Source: Hydrogenophaga intermedia
GTDB lineage: Bacteria > Pseudomonadota > Gammaproteobacteria > Burkholderiales > Burkholderiaceae_C
Assembly (NCBI RefSeq): GCF_023715105.1
Contig: NZ_JAMBNO010000009.1
Coordinates: 62,001-126,000, forward strand
Length of the DNA stretch: 64,000 bases
Reading direction: 5' to 3'
A program made the translations under genes and the position numbers. A model generated the notes under the pieces. It saw nothing but the letters and a program-made list of their open reading frames with translations, did not search any database and was not told the origin of the DNA. Of this stretch, positions 23,463-34,026 are shown piece by piece. The first letter of the stretch is position 1. Every line of letters begins with the position of its first letter.

Positions 23463-24755
23463 CTAGGAGCGCGGTTCGCGCGGGGCCGGGCTCTCGCGCA
23501 GGAACAACCGCGACACGGTCTCGGCCGTGGCCGCGCGGGCGGCGGCGTCGCCGCTGTGCAGTTCGGCCAGGGTGCCGTGCAGCATCTTCTGGGTGAGCCC
23601 CTTGGACAGGGCCTCGAGCACCGCTTCCACCGGCTCCCCGCGCGCCAGCAGGCGCTTGGCGCGGGCGAGTTCGTGGGCACGCCAGGCGTCGGCCTGGGCG
23701 TTGATCTGCTGGATCAGCGGCACCACCCCGTTTTCGGGATCGCGCCGCTCCATCCAGTGCATGAAGCTGAGCACGCCGGCGTCGATGATGGCCTCGGCCT
23801 GCGCCACGGCGGCCTGGCGGTTGTCCTTGCCGGTCTGTACCACGTGGGCGAGGTCGTCCACGGTGTAGAGGAAGATGTCGTCCAGACCCTTGACTTCGGC
23901 CTCGATGTCGCGCGGCACCGCAAGGTCGACCATGAACATGGGGCGGTGCCTGCGCTTCTTGAGCGCGCGTTCCACCGCGCCCAGACCGATGATGGGCAGT
24001 GTGCTCGCGGTGCAGCTCACCACGGCGTCGAACTCGTGCAGGCGCTCGGGCACCTCGGCCAGCCGCATCACCTGCGCGCCAAAGCGCCCGGCCAGTTTTT
24101 CGCCGCGCTCCATGGTGCGGTTGGCGATCACCATGCCCTTGGGCGTGCGGGCCGCAAAGTGCGTGGCGGCGAGCTCGATCATTTCGCCCGCGCCCACGAA
24201 CAGCACGCGGATTTCGCGCAGGTCCTCGAACAGCTGGGAGGCCAGGCGCACGGCCGCGGCCGTCATGCTGATGGAGTGGGCGCCGATTTCGGTGGAGGTG
24301 CGCACCTGCTTGGCGACCGCGAACGAGCGCTGGAACAGCTGGTGCAGCGTGGTGCCCAGCGCGCCGGCCTGGTCGGCCACGCGCACCGCGTCTTTCATCT
24401 GGCCCAGGATCTGCGCCTCGCCGAGCACCATGCTGTCCAGCCCGCTGGCCACCCGGAAGGCGTGTCGCGCGGCCTGGTCGTCGCGCAGCACATAGGCGTG
24501 GTGGCGCAGCACCTGCGCGCTCACGCCGCCGGTCTGGGCCAGCCAGTCGATGGTGGGCTCCATCGCGGCGGGATCACCCGCGCCGTACAGCTCGGTGCGG
24601 TTGCAGGTGGACAGCAGCGTGGCCTCGGGCTGGCGCGGCAGGCGCGTGCGCAACTGGTGCAGCGTGGGCTGGATCTGGTCGAGCGCGAACGCGAAACGGC
24701 CCCGCAGATCGAGCGGAGCCGTTTGGTGGTTGATGCCGAGCGCCCAGACAGACAT
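23463..24755 (-). CDS. hemA: Glutamyl-tRNA reductase
   Basis: First enzyme of C5 tetrapyrrole synthesis; reduces glutamyl-tRNA to glutamate-1-semialdehyde with NADPH. The 430-residue protein has the catalytic Cys51 in STCNRTE and the N-terminal [12 protein letters not shown] signature. The NADPH fold (VLFVGAGEM) and the dimerisation domain follow. The start is fixed by the conserved N-terminus. There is no Shine-Dalgarno sequence, and a -10 hexamer ends only seven bases upstream, so the mRNA may be leaderless. Confidence 0.97.
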   Translation of the reverse strand: MSVWALGINHQTAPLDLRGRFAFALDQIQPTLHQLRTRLPRQPEATLLSTCNRTELYGAGDPAAMEPTIDWLAQTGGVSAQVLRHHAYVLRDDQAARHAFRVASGLDSMVLGEAQILGQMKDAVRVADQAGALGTTLHQLFQRSFAVAKQVRTSTEIGAHSISMTAAAVRLASQLFEDLREIRVLFVGAGEMIELAATHFAARTPKGMVIANRTMERGEKLAGRFGAQVMRLAEVPERLHEFDAVVSCTASTLPIIGLGAVERALKKRRHRPMFMVDLAVPRDIEAEVKGLDDIFLYTVDDLAHVVQTGKDNRQAAVAQAEAIIDAGVLSFMHWMERRDPENGVVPLIQQINAQADAWRAHELARAKRLLARGEPVEAVLEALSKGLTQKMLHGTLAELHSGDAAARAATAETVSRLFLRESPAPREPRS

Positions 24756-24762
24756 GTTGCCG

Positions 24763-24770
24763 ATTATAAA
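24763..24770. promoter_or_regulatory. Shared -10 region of hemA (-) and the small membrane protein gene (+)
   Basis: ATTATAAA reads as TATAAA on the plus strand and contains TATAAT on the minus strand. It is the only A/T-rich island in the 40-bp divergent gap. No good -35 box is seen on either strand. Confidence 0.5.
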
Positions 24771-24795
24771 ATTTGCGCCTTATGAAAGGGATGCC

Positions 24796-25059
24796 GTGAC
24801 CATTCTCCTCTTTCTGGGGCATGTCGTGGCCTTCATTGCACCAGCGGTGGTGGTCGCGCTGCTGCTGTGGGCCGGTTTGCGCTGGCGCCGGGCGGTGCGC
24901 CTGGGCAAAGGCGCCCAGCTGGCGGCGTTGATCGCGGCCGGGGTGGTGGTGCTGGTGGCCGGCCTGGTGGTGTTCGGCCGCGACGGGCGCATGCTCACCT
25001 ACGCGGCGCTGGTGCTGGCGCAGGGCAGTCTGGCGTGGTGGCTGCGCGGCAGCCGCTGA
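24796..25059 (+). CDS. Small membrane protein divergent from hemA
   Basis: An 87-residue, very hydrophobic protein with three likely membrane helices: residues about 2-22, about 38-55 (LAALIAAGVVVLVAGLVVFG) and near the C-terminus (YAALVLAQGSLAWWL). Short positive loops (LRWRRAVRLGKG) separate them. The start is a GTG with AAAGGG five bases upstream. I do not recognise a family. It is probably driven by the A/T-rich element shared with hemA, but nothing ties it to haem synthesis other than position. Confidence 0.7.
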   Translation: MTILLFLGHVVAFIAPAVVVALLLWAGLRWRRAVRLGKGAQLAALIAAGVVVLVAGLVVFGRDGRMLTYAALVLAQGSLAWWLRGSR

Positions 25060-25065
25060 CCAAAT

Positions 25066-25815
25066 CTAGCTCACCGGTGCAAACAGGTCCACGCGGTCGG
25101 TGATGATGCCGTCCAGGCCGAGGTCAATCAGCCGCTCGGCGGCCCACTCGTCGTTCACGGTGTAGGCCAGCATGCGCCAGCCTTCGGTGCGCGCGATGCG
25201 CACCAGGGCACGGTCCCACAGCGCGTGGTTGCAGACGATGGCCTGTACGCCCAGTTCCTGCGCTTTGTCGAGCCAGCCGTTCCACAGCGTGTCCAACAGC
25301 AGCCCGCGCGGCAGATCGGGCGCGGCATCGCGCGCGCCGCGCAGCGCTTCGGGCTGGAAGGAGGTCAGCAGCGGCGCGCGCTCGGGCTGGTGCACCCACA
25401 GGCGTTGCGCCTCGGCGGCCACCACGCGGCCGGTCTCCAGCTCCTGCCCGGGCGTGGGCTTGATCTCGATGTTGAGCCAGTGCCGATGCGCCTGGCAGTG
25501 TCGCGCCACCGCCGACAGGGTGGCCAGGGGTTCGCCCGCAAAAGCGCGCGAATGCCAGCCGCCGGCGTCCAGCCGGCTCAGCGTCGTCCAGTGTCGCTCG
25601 CCGGCCACGCCCTGGCCGTTGGTGGTGCGCTCCAGCGTCGCGTCGTGCAGCAGGAACACCACGCCATCGGCACTGAGCTTGGCGTCGCACTCGTACATGC
25701 GGTAACCGTGCGCGGCACCGAGCCGGAAGGCGGCCAGTGTGTTCTCGGGTGCCAGCTTGCCGGCGCCGCGGTGGGCGATCCACAGCGGGTAGGGCCAGGG
25801 GGGCAGGGCGGGCAT
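25066..25815 (-). CDS. ugpQ: Glycerophosphodiester phosphodiesterase
   Basis: Splits glycerophosphodiesters into glycerol-3-phosphate and an alcohol. The 249-residue product has the family motifs IAHRGAGKLAPENT near the N-terminus, YECDAKLSADG, HDATLERTTNG and EIKPTPG, which supply the metal ligands and catalytic histidines. No signal peptide is seen, so it acts in the cytoplasm on imported diesters. The ATG lies one base after the ugpC stop, and the linkage to ugpBAEC supports the assignment. Confidence 0.93.
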   Translation of the reverse strand: MPALPPWPYPLWIAHRGAGKLAPENTLAAFRLGAAHGYRMYECDAKLSADGVVFLLHDATLERTTNGQGVAGERHWTTLSRLDAGGWHSRAFAGEPLATLSAVARHCQAHRHWLNIEIKPTPGQELETGRVVAAEAQRLWVHQPERAPLLTSFQPEALRGARDAAPDLPRGLLLDTLWNGWLDKAQELGVQAIVCNHALWDRALVRIARTEGWRMLAYTVNDEWAAERLIDLGLDGIITDRVDLFAPVS

Positions 25816-25816
25816 G

Positions 25817-26824
25817 TCAGTCGATCCGGTGCCCGGTGGCGGCGTCGAACCAGTGCTGGCGGTCTTCACGGGGCTTGGCGCGGATGGTGCTGCCCACCGC
25901 CGGCGATCCTGCGTCCTCGTGCGTGCGGATGATCACCGTTTCGTCGCCCAGGCGGCAATGCACCAGGCGCTCGGCGCCCAGCAACTCCACCGTGTCCACG
26001 GCGAGCTCCCAGCCGTCGTTGCCGACGTCCAGGTGTTCCGGGCGCACGCCCAGGATGCGACCCTCGCGCGCGCCGGGGGCGTGCTTGAGCAGGTTCATCG
26101 GCGGCGAGCCGATGAAGCTGGCCACGAAGGTGGTGGCCGGGCGGTTGTAGACCTCTTCGGGCGTGCCGAACTGCTCCATGTGACCGGCGTTCATCACGAT
26201 CATGCGCTGCGCCAGCGTCATGGCCTCGACCTGGTCGTGCGTGACGAACAGGCTGGTGATGCCCAGCTCGCGGTGCAGCTTCTGGATCTCGATGCGGGTC
26301 TGCGCGCGCAGCTTGGCGTCCAGGTTGGACAGCGGCTCGTCGAACAGGAAGACCTGCGGCTGGCGCACGATGGCGCGGCCCATGGCCACGCGCTGGCGCT
26401 GCCCGCCCGAGAGCTGGCGCGGCTTGCGCTCCAGCAGGTGGCCGAGTTCGAGGATCTTCGCGGCCTTGTCCACGCGGGTCCTGATCTCGTCCTTGGGCAC
26501 CTTGGCGATCTTCAGGCCGTAGGCCATGTTGTCGAACACGCTCATGTGCGGGTAGAGCGCGTAGTTCTGGAACACCATGGCGATGTCGCGCTCGGCCGGC
26601 TCGAGCTGGTTGACCACGCGCGGGCCGATGCAGATCTCGCCCCCGGTGATTTCCTCCAGCCCGGCCACCATGCGCAGCAGCGTGCTCTTGCCGCAGCCCG
26701 AAGGGCCGACGATGACGATGAATTCGCCGTCGCTGATGTCGGCATTGACGCCATGGATAACCTGAAGGGCGTGCTTGCCGTGGCCGTATCGCTTGACGAC
26801 GTTGTTGAATCGGATGGCTGCCAT
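25817..26824 (-). CDS. ugpC: sn-Glycerol-3-phosphate importer, ATP-binding subunit
   Basis: ABC ATPase powering uptake of glycerol-3-phosphate and glycerophosphodiesters. The 335-residue product has Walker [10 protein letters not shown] at 40-48, the Q-loop [12 protein letters not shown], the signature LSGGQRQR, Walker [15 protein letters not shown] and the H-loop [10 protein letters not shown]-terminal TOBE-type domain is shared with the MalK/UgpC group; these often allow regulatory contacts. It starts directly at the ugpE stop. Confidence 0.95.
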   Translation of the reverse strand: MAAIRFNNVVKRYGHGKHALQVIHGVNADISDGEFIVIVGPSGCGKSTLLRMVAGLEEITGGEICIGPRVVNQLEPAERDIAMVFQNYALYPHMSVFDNMAYGLKIAKVPKDEIRTRVDKAAKILELGHLLERKPRQLSGGQRQRVAMGRAIVRQPQVFLFDEPLSNLDAKLRAQTRIEIQKLHRELGITSLFVTHDQVEAMTLAQRMIVMNAGHMEQFGTPEEVYNRPATTFVASFIGSPPMNLLKHAPGAREGRILGVRPEHLDVGNDGWELAVDTVELLGAERLVHCRLGDETVIIRTHEDAGSPAVGSTIRAKPREDRQHWFDAATGHRID

Positions 26825-27676
26825 TTACTTCTCGGAGTCCACAAGGCCCTTGACAAACCAGCGCTGCATGAGCAGCACCACCAGCGCGGGTGGAATCATC
26901 GCCAGGATGGCGGTGGCCATGACGATGTTCCAGTCGTTGGCGGCATCGCCGCCAGAAATCATGCGCTTGATGCCCATCACCACCGGGTACATGCTTTCAT
27001 CGGTGGTGACAAGCAAAGGCCAGAGGTACTGGTTCCAGCCGTAAATGAACTGAATGACAAAGAGCGCGGCGACGCTGGTGGCCGACAGCGGCAGCAGCAC
27101 GTCCCAGAAGAAGCGCATCGGACCTGCGCCGTCCACGCGCGCGGCCTCCACCAGTTCGTCAGGCACGGTCAGGAAGAACTGGCGGAACAGGAAGGTGGCG
27201 GTGGCGCTCGCAATCAGCGGCACCGTGAGGCCGGCATAGGTGTTGAGCATGCCCAGGTCGGACACCACCTGGTAGGTCGGGCCGATGCGCACCTCCACCG
27301 GCAGCATCAGCGTGACGAAGATGGCCCAGAAGAAGAACATGCGTCCCGGAAAGCGGAAGTAGACGATCGCGAAGGCCGAGAGCAGCGAGATCGCGATCTT
27401 GCCGATGGCGATGGCCAGCGCGGTGATCAGGCTGACGATCATCATGCGGCCCACCGGTGCGGTGGACGCAGCACTGCCGCTGGTTCCCTGGATGGCTTGT
27501 GTGTAGTTCTCGACCAGGTGCGGGCCGGGCAACAGCGGCATGGGCACCTGAACGATGTCCTGCGCGGTGTGGGTGCTCGCCACGAAGGTGATGTAAAGCG
27601 GGAAGGCGATGATGATCACCCCAAGCACGAGGACGATGTGCGAGATGGCGGTGGCAAGCGGGCGGCGTTCAACCAT
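26825..27676 (-). CDS. ugpE: sn-Glycerol-3-phosphate importer, permease UgpE
   Basis: Inner-membrane permease subunit of the MalG type. It has 283 residues and about six membrane helices; the first is HIVLVLGVIIIAFPLYITFVA. The EAA loop that contacts the ATPase is visible as ELVEAARVDGAGPMRFFWDV. It forms the pore with UgpA, whose gene ends 13 bp upstream. Confidence 0.94.
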   Translation of the reverse strand: MVERRPLATAISHIVLVLGVIIIAFPLYITFVASTHTAQDIVQVPMPLLPGPHLVENYTQAIQGTSGSAASTAPVGRMMIVSLITALAIAIGKIAISLLSAFAIVYFRFPGRMFFFWAIFVTLMLPVEVRIGPTYQVVSDLGMLNTYAGLTVPLIASATATFLFRQFFLTVPDELVEAARVDGAGPMRFFWDVLLPLSATSVAALFVIQFIYGWNQYLWPLLVTTDESMYPVVMGIKRMISGGDAANDWNIVMATAILAMIPPALVVLLMQRWFVKGLVDSEK

Positions 27677-27689
27677 GTGTCTCGTGGCC

Positions 27690-28577
27690 TCAGTAGTTCA
27701 CCTTGCGCTCGACGTAGCGGAACTGGATCACGGTGAGCACCACGACGATGGCCATCAGCACCACCGACTGTGCGGCCGAGCCGCCGAGGTCCAGCGCCTT
27801 GAAGCCGTCGTAGTAGACCTTGTAGACCAGGATCGCCGTCTCCTTGCCCGGGCCGCCTTCGGTGGTGGCATCCACGATGGCAAATGTGTCGAAGAACGCA
27901 TAGACGATGTTGATCACCAGCAGGAAGAAGGTGGTGGGCGACAACAGCGGGAACACGATGCTCCAGAAGCGCCGCCATGGGCCCGCGCCGTCGATCGCCG
28001 CGGCCTCGATCAGGCTGCGCGGGATGGACTGAAGGCCGGCCAGGAAGAACAGGAAGTTGTACGAAATGTGTTTCCAGACCGCCGCGAACACGATGAGCGC
28101 CATCGCCTGGTTGCTGTTGAGCAGGTGGTTCCATTCGATACCGATCTGGCGCAACGCGTAGCTCACGATGCCGATCGACGGGGCGAACATGAACAGCCAC
28201 AGCACGCCGGCCACGGCGGGTGCCACGGCATAGGGCCAGATCAGCAGGGCTTTGTAGAACGAAGCGCCGCGGACCACACGATCGGCAAACACCGCAAGCG
28301 CCAGCGAGATCGCAAGCCCCAGCCCAGCCACCAGCACCGAGAACACGGCCGTCGTCCTGAACGAGGCCAGGTAACTCTGGTCTGCCAGCAGGCGGCGGAA
28401 GTTGTCCAGACCCACCCATTCGGTGGCTGTGCCGAAGGCGTCCTGCTGCTGTAGCGATTGCAGCAGTGCCTGCCCGGCGGGCCAGAAAAAGAAGATTGCG
28501 ATGACGGCCACCTGCGGTGCGAGAAGCACCGCCGGCAGCCACCAGCTCTTGAAGCGAACGCGTTTTTCTACGGCCAA
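27690..28577 (-). CDS. ugpA: sn-Glycerol-3-phosphate importer, permease UgpA
   Basis: Inner-membrane permease of the MalF type, 295 residues with about six helices and the EAA loop [20 protein letters not shown]. The start appears to be TTG: there is no ATG or GTG before the conserved N-terminal helix, and GGAG lies eight bases upstream of the TTG. A strong hairpin separates it from ugpB, so it is probably expressed at a lower level than the binding protein. Confidence 0.93.
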   Translation of the reverse strand: MAVEKRVRFKSWWLPAVLLAPQVAVIAIFFFWPAGQALLQSLQQQDAFGTATEWVGLDNFRRLLADQSYLASFRTTAVFSVLVAGLGLAISLALAVFADRVVRGASFYKALLIWPYAVAPAVAGVLWLFMFAPSIGIVSYALRQIGIEWNHLLNSNQAMALIVFAAVWKHISYNFLFFLAGLQSIPRSLIEAAAIDGAGPWRRFWSIVFPLLSPTTFFLLVINIVYAFFDTFAIVDATTEGGPGKETAILVYKVYYDGFKALDLGGSAAQSVVLMAIVVVLTVIQFRYVERKVNY

Positions 28578-28595
28578 GGATTGGCTCCGGGCATC

Positions 28596-28620
28596 AAAAC
28601 GGCCGGGCGAGCCCGGCCGT
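28596..28620 (-). terminator. Intercistronic hairpin between ugpB and ugpA
   Basis: The perfect stem ACGGCCGGGC / GCCCGGCCGT closes a tiny loop and is followed on the minus strand by TTTTGATG. It looks like a partial terminator or 3'-end stabiliser that gives more binding-protein message than permease message, as seen in other ABC importer operons. Confidence 0.75.
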
Positions 28621-28646
28621 GTCTACATCGGGGGCAAGACTGTAGC

Positions 28647-29963
28647 TCAGCCCTTGTTGGCGCGCTCGAAACGCTCGAGCTGCTCGTTGCCGCGTCGCAC
28701 GGCTTCATCCAGCGCTTCCTTGGCGGTCTTCTTGCCCGACCACACCAGCTCCAGCTCCTCATCCATGATGGCCCGGATCTGGTTGAAGTTGCCCAGGCGC
28801 ACGCCACGCGACTTGTCGGTGGTCTTGCGGATCATCTGGTTCACAGCGGTGTCGGTGCCCGGGTTCTCCTTGTAGAAGCCCGACTTCTCCGTCAGCGCGA
28901 ACGACGCCAGCGTGATCGGCAGATAGCCGGTACGCTGGTGGCTCTTGGCCTGGATTTCGGCGTTGGTGAGGTGATTGAAGAAGGCGGCCACGCCTTTGTA
29001 TTCGGCGGGCTTCTTGCCCGACATCACCCACAGCGAAGCGCCGCCGATGATGGTGTTCTGCGGCGCACCCTGCACGTCCGGGTAGTAGGGCAGCGGGGCA
29101 ATGCCGAAGTCGAACTTGGCGTTCTTCTTGATGCTGGCGTAGGTGGACGAGCTCGCGGTGGCCATGGCGCATTCGCCGGAGTAGAAGGGCGCATCACCCT
29201 TGTTGCCTCGACCGCGGTAGTGGAACAGACCCTGCTTGGCCATGTTGGCGAGGTTTTCGATGTGGCGCACATGAAGCGGGCTGTTGAACGCCAGCCGCGC
29301 GGAAGTCCCGCCAAAGCCGTTGTTCTGGGTCGCGAACAGGGTGTTGTGCCAGGTCGAGAAACTCTCGAGCTGCGTCCAGCCTTGCCAGCTGGTGGTGAAC
29401 GGGCAGGACACCCCCGAAGCCTTCAGTTTCGCCGCGGCCAGCACCAGCTCAGGCCAGGTCCTGGGCGGCGTGTTCGGGTCCAGGCCGGCCTTCTTGAACA
29501 GGTCCTTGTTGTAGTTGAGCACGGTGGTCGAACTGTTGAACGGGAAGCTCAGCATCTGGCCGTTGGGCGCGGTGTAGTAGCCCACCACCGCAGGGATGTA
29601 TGCCTTGGGGTCGAACTTGTAGCCGGCATCGGCCAGCACCTTGCCCACAGGCACGATGGCGCCCTTGGCGGCCATCATCGTGGCGGTGCCCACCTCGTAG
29701 ACCTGCAGGATGTGCGGGGCGTTGCCGGCGCGGAAGGCCGCAATCGAGGCGGTCATCGACTCGTCGTAGGAGCCCTTGTAGGTCGGCACGACCTTGTACT
29801 CCTTCTGGCTGGCGTTGAACTCGTTGGAGATGTCGATCACCCAGTCGTTGAGGCCGCCGGTCATGGAATGCCACCACTGGATCTCGGTCTGGGCGTGGGC
29901 GGGCAGGGCAAAGGCGCTGGCCAGGGCCATCGCGCCCAGGGTGGGAAGGAATCTGGGTTTCAT
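28647..29963 (-). CDS. ugpB: sn-Glycerol-3-phosphate-binding periplasmic protein
   Basis: Periplasmic solute-binding protein of 438 residues. A signal peptide (FLPTLGAMALASAFALPAHA, cut before QTEIQWW) is clear. The mature N-terminus EIQWWHSMTGGLNDWV and the FRAGNAPHILQVYEVG block are characteristic of UgpB rather than of sugar-binding relatives. AGGAG lies upstream of the ATG. It is first in the operon ugpB-A-E-C-Q. The 175 bp upstream, shared with the divergent oxidoreductase, should hold its promoter; no clear box was recognised. Confidence 0.95.
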   Translation of the reverse strand: MKPRFLPTLGAMALASAFALPAHAQTEIQWWHSMTGGLNDWVIDISNEFNASQKEYKVVPTYKGSYDESMTASIAAFRAGNAPHILQVYEVGTATMMAAKGAIVPVGKVLADAGYKFDPKAYIPAVVGYYTAPNGQMLSFPFNSSTTVLNYNKDLFKKAGLDPNTPPRTWPELVLAAAKLKASGVSCPFTTSWQGWTQLESFSTWHNTLFATQNNGFGGTSARLAFNSPLHVRHIENLANMAKQGLFHYRGRGNKGDAPFYSGECAMATASSSTYASIKKNAKFDFGIAPLPYYPDVQGAPQNTIIGGASLWVMSGKKPAEYKGVAAFFNHLTNAEIQAKSHQRTGYLPITLASFALTEKSGFYKENPGTDTAVNQMIRKTTDKSRGVRLGNFNQIRAIMDEELELVWSGKKTAKEALDEAVRRGNEQLERFERANKG

Positions 29964-30138
29964 CGGATCTCCTGAGGGTTGTGGTCTGCGAAGGTCGCAG
30001 GCTATCGGTCTTTTGTGACGGATCGATTGCAACGGGGTTGCCCGGTCATGACAACCGGGGTTTCCACGAGAAGGGGAGGGGATGTTGCGCTGCGATACCA
30101 TCCCCGTCTCGGTGCTCCCTCTAACCGCCGAGCGCCCC

Positions 30139-33100
30139 ATGAACGCTCCGACCCCGCTTCCGCTGCTTGCCACCGCCACGGACGACGCGCCCCGCCTGCG
30201 CGAGATTCCCTATAACTACACCTCGTTCTCGGATCGCGAGATCGTGATCCGCCTGCTCGGCGAGCGCGCATGGTCGCTGCTGGACGGGCTGCGCGGCGAG
30301 CGCCGCACGGGCCGCTCGGCCCGCATGCTGTATGAGGTGCTCGGCGACATCTGGGTCGTGCAGCGCAACCCCTATCTGCAGGACGACCTGCTGTCCAGCC
30401 GCCAGCGCCGCGGACAGTTGGTCGAGGCCCTCCACCACCGCCTGGGTGAGGTGCAAAAGCGCCGCACGCCCGAGGATGACCGCGAGCGCGACGCCCTGGT
30501 CGGGGAGTTGCTGACGGCGGCGCGTGCCGCCGTGGACAGCTTTGCACGCTCCTTCGACGAGGTGGCTGCGCTGCGCCAGCGCGCCACCAAGGTGCTGGGC
30601 CGGCTCACCGCCAAGGACAACATCAAGTTCGACGGCCTCTCGCGGGTTTCGCACGTGACGGACGCCACCGACTGGCGTGTCGAGTACCCCTTCGTGGTCC
30701 TCACCCCCGACACCGAGGCCGAGATGGCAGGGCTGGTGCAGGGCTGCGTCGAGCTCGGCCTGACCATCATCCCGCGCGGGGGTGGCACCGGCTACACCGG
30801 CGGCGCCATCCCGCTGACCTGGAAGAGCGCGGTCATCAACACCGAGAAGCTCGAGGCGATGACCGAGGTCGAATGGGTGAAGGTGCCCGGCCACGACGAG
30901 CCGCTGCCCACGGTGTGGACCGAGGCCGGCGTGGTGACCCAGCGCGTGGCCGATGCGGCCGAGCGCGCGGGCCATGTGTTTGCGGTCGACCCGACCAGCG
31001 CCGAGGCCTCGTGCATCGGCGGCAACATCGCCATGAACGCGGGCGGCAAGAAGGCCGTGCTCTGGGGCACCGCGCTGGACAACCTGGTGAGCTGGCGCAT
31101 GGTCACGCCCCAGGCCGAGTGGCTGGAGGTGACGCGCCTGGACCACAACCGCGGCAAGATCCACGACGCCGAGGTCGCGACCTTCGAGTTGAAGTACTTC
31201 GCGCCCGACGGCAAGGCCCTGCGCCGCACCGAGACGCTGGCCATCCCGGGCCGCACCTTCCGCAAGGAGGGGCTGGGCAAGGACGTCACCGACAAGTTCC
31301 TCTCGGGCCTGCCCGGGATCCAGAAGGAAGGCTGTGACGGCCTGATCACCAGCGCGCGCTGGATCGTGCACCGCATGCCCGAGCACACGCGCACGGTGTG
31401 CCTGGAGTTCTTCGGCAACCCCAAGGACGCGGTGCCCAGCATCGTCGAGATCAAGGACTTCATGTTCGCCGAGCAGAAGCGCTCGGGCGTGCTGCTGGCC
31501 GGCCTGGAACACCTGGACGACCGCTACCTGAAGGCCGTGGGCTACGCCACGAAAAGCAAGAAGGGCAACGGCGGCCTGCCCAAGATGGTGCTGATCGGCG
31601 ACATCGTGGGCGACGACCCGGACGCCGTGGCGCGTGCCACCAGCGAGGTCATCCGCATCGCCAACTCGCGCAGTGGCGAAGGCTTCACCGCCATCAGCCC
31701 CGAGGCGCGCAAGAAATTCTGGCTCGACCGCAAGCGCACCGCGGCCATCAGCAAGCACACCAACGCCTTCAAGATCAACGAAGACGTGGTGATCCCGCTG
31801 CCGCGCATGGGTGAATACACCGAGGGCATCGAGCGGATCAACATCGAACTGTCGCTGCGCAACAAGATCCGGCTGGCCAGCGAGCTCGAGGCCTTCTTCG
31901 CGCGCGGCCACCTGCCGCTGGGCAAGGGCGACGATGCGAGCGAGATCCCCAGTGCCGAGCTCCTCGAAGACCGGGTGCAGCAGGCCCTGGCGCTGGTGCG
32001 CGAGGTGCGCAGCCTCTGGACCGGTTGGCTGTCCGACATCGATCGCCTGTTCCCGCAGTTGCAGGATCACCGTCTGCGCGCGAGCTGGAAGGCGCAGATC
32101 CGCGCGCCGCTGCAGCAGATCTTCAGCGGCGCTGCCTTCGGCCCGCTGCTGGCCGAGTGCAACGCCATCCACCAGCGCGTCCTCAAGGGCCGGGTGTGGG
32201 TGGCCCTGCACATGCACGCCGGCGACGGCAACGTGCACACCAACATTCCGGTCAACAGCGACGACTACGAGATGCTGCAGACCGCGCACGAGGCGGTCGA
32301 CCGCATCATGGTGCTCGCGCGCAGCCTGGACGGCGTGATCTCGGGCGAGCACGGCATCGGCATCACCAAGCTGGAATACCTCACCGACGAGGAGCTCAAG
32401 CCCTTTGCCGACTACAAGGCCAAGGTCGATCCCGAGGGTCGCTTCAACAAGGGCAAGCTGCTGCGCCAGACGATGTCGGGCGCCCACCGCGCCGACCTGG
32501 CGCACGCCTACACGCCCAGCTTCGGCCTCATGGGGCACGAGTCGCTCATCATGCAGCAGAGCGACATCGGCGCCATCGCCGACTCGGTGAAGGATTGCCT
32601 GCGTTGCGGCAAGTGCAAACCGGTGTGCGCCACCCACGTGCCGCGCGCCAACCTGCTCTACAGCCCGCGCAACAAGATCCTGGCCACGTCCCTGCTCATC
32701 GAGGCCTTCCTTTACGAGGAGCAGACCCGACGCGGCGTGAGCATCCAGCACTGGCAGGAATTCGAGGACGTGGCCGACCACTGCACGGTCTGCCACAAGT
32801 GCCTCACCCCCTGCCCGGTGAAGATCGACTTCGGCGACGTGACCATGAACATGCGCAACCTGTTGCGCAAGATGGGCCAGAAGAGCTTCCGCCCGGGCAA
32901 TGCGGCGGCCATGTTTTTCCTCAACGCCACCCAGCCCGAGACCATCAAGTTGATGCGCTCGGCCATGGTGGGCGTGGGCTTCAAGGCACAGCGTCTGGCC
33001 AACAACCTGCTCAAGCGCGTGGCGCGCAAGCAGACCAGCGCGCCCCCGGCCACGCTGGGGCCGGCGCCGATCAAGGAACAGGTCATCCACTTCATCAACA

Positions 33101-34008
33101 AGAAGATGCCGGGTGGCCTGCCCAAGAAGACCGCGCGCGCGCTGCTCGACATCGAGGACAAGGACTACGTCCCCATCATCCGCAACCCGCAGGCCACCAC
33201 GGGCGAGACCGAGGCGGTGTTCTATTTTCCCGGTTGCGGCTCGGAGCGCCTGTTCAGCCAGGTCGGCCTGGCCACGCAAGCCATGCTCTGGCACGCCGGC
33301 GTGCAGACGGTGTTGCCACCGGGCTACCTGTGCTGCGGCTACCCGCAGCGCGGCTCGGGCCAGTTCGACAAGGCCGAGAAGATCATCACCGACAACCGCG
33401 TTCTGTTCCACCGCGTGGCCAACACGCTCAACTACCTGGACATCAAGACCGTGGTGGTGAGCTGCGGCACCTGCTACGACCAGCTCCAGGGCTACGAATT
33501 CGAGAAGATCTTCCCCGGCTGCCGGATCATCGACATCCACGAGTACCTGCTCGAGAAGGGCATTCGCCTGGAATCGAAGGGTGCATACCTCTACCACGAT
33601 CCCTGCCACAGCCCCATGAAGCTGCAGGACCCGATGAAGACCGTGAAGGCGCTGGTCGGGGAGCAGGTGCTCAAGAACGAGCGCTGCTGCGGCGAGTCGG
33701 GCACGCTGGGCGTGACGCGCCCGGATGTGTCGACCCAGGTGCGTTTCCGCAAGGAAGAGGAAATCCGCAAGGGCGAGTCCGCGCTGCGCGCCAGCGGCGC
33801 CGTGGGCGCGGACGACAACGTCAAGATCCTTACCAGCTGCCCGAGCTGCCTTCAGGGCCTCACCCGCTACGGCGACGACCTGCAGAACGGCCTGCTCGAA
33901 GCCGATTACATCGTCGTCGAGATGGCGCGCCACATCCTGGGCGAGAACTGGCTGCCCGAGTACGTGGCCCGCGCCAACCAGGGCGGCATCGAACGCGTTC
34001 TCGTCTGA
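30139..34008 (+). CDS. FAD/FMN-binding oxidoreductase fused to Fe-S and CCG domains (DUF3683 type)
   Basis: A 1289-residue fusion that resembles GlcD and GlcF (glycolate/lactate oxidase subunits) in one chain. The order is: an N-terminal DUF3683-like region (about 1-150); a PCMH-type FAD domain with [13 protein letters not shown] near residue 212 and [16 protein letters not shown]; a FAD-oxidase C-terminal domain with [12 protein letters not shown]; and a ferredoxin-like part with [11 protein letters not shown] (about 820) and [14 protein letters not shown] (about 882). Two CCG domains follow (YLCCGYPQ about 1064, ERCCGESG about 1182). Such proteins probably oxidise a 2-hydroxy acid and pass electrons to quinone. 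The substrate is unknown. It is followed 18 bp later by the DUF971 gene and then ubiE. Confidence 0.88.
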   Translation: MNAPTPLPLLATATDDAPRLREIPYNYTSFSDREIVIRLLGERAWSLLDGLRGERRTGRSARMLYEVLGDIWVVQRNPYLQDDLLSSRQRRGQLVEALHHRLGEVQKRRTPEDDRERDALVGELLTAARAAVDSFARSFDEVAALRQRATKVLGRLTAKDNIKFDGLSRVSHVTDATDWRVEYPFVVLTPDTEAEMAGLVQGCVELGLTIIPRGGGTGYTGGAIPLTWKSAVINTEKLEAMTEVEWVKVPGHDEPLPTVWTEAGVVTQRVADAAERAGHVFAVDPTSAEASCIGGNIAMNAGGKKAVLWGTALDNLVSWRMVTPQAEWLEVTRLDHNRGKIHDAEVATFELKYFAPDGKALRRTETLAIPGRTFRKEGLGKDVTDKFLSGLPGIQKEGCDGLITSARWIVHRMPEHTRTVCLEFFGNPKDAVPSIVEIKDFMFAEQKRSGVLLAGLEHLDDRYLKAVGYATKSKKGNGGLPKMVLIGDIVGDDPDAVARATSEVIRIANSRSGEGFTAISPEARKKFWLDRKRTAAISKHTNAFKINEDVVIPLPRMGEYTEGIERINIELSLRNKIRLASELEAFFARGHLPLGKGDDASEIPSAELLEDRVQQALALVREVRSLWTGWLSDIDRLFPQLQDHRLRASWKAQIRAPLQQIFSGAAFGPLLAECNAIHQRVLKGRVWVALHMHAGDGNVHTNIPVNSDDYEMLQTAHEAVDRIMVLARSLDGVISGEHGIGITKLEYLTDEELKPFADYKAKVDPEGRFNKGKLLRQTMSGAHRADLAHAYTPSFGLMGHESLIMQQSDIGAIADSVKDCLRCGKCKPVCATHVPRANLLYSPRNKILATSLLIEAFLYEEQTRRGVSIQHWQEFEDVADHCTVCHKCLTPCPVKIDFGDVTMNMRNLLRKMGQKSFRPGNAAAMFFLNATQPETIKLMRSAMVGVGFKAQRLANNLLKRVARKQTSAPPATLGPAPIKEQVIHFINKKMPGGLPKKTARALLDIEDKDYVPIIRNPQATTGETEAVFYFPGCGSERLFSQVGLATQAMLWHAGVQTVLPPGYLCCGYPQRGSGQFDKAEKIITDNRVLFHRVANTLNYLDIKTVVVSCGTCYDQLQGYEFEKIFPGCRIIDIHEYLLEKGIRLESKGAYLYHDPCHSPMKLQDPMKTVKALVGEQVLKNERCCGESGTLGVTRPDVSTQVRFRKEEEIRKGESALRASGAVGADDNVKILTSCPSCLQGLTRYGDDLQNGLLEADYIVVEMARHILGENWLPEYVARANQGGIERVLV

Positions 34009-34026
34009 TTCACCCGGAGACAAACC

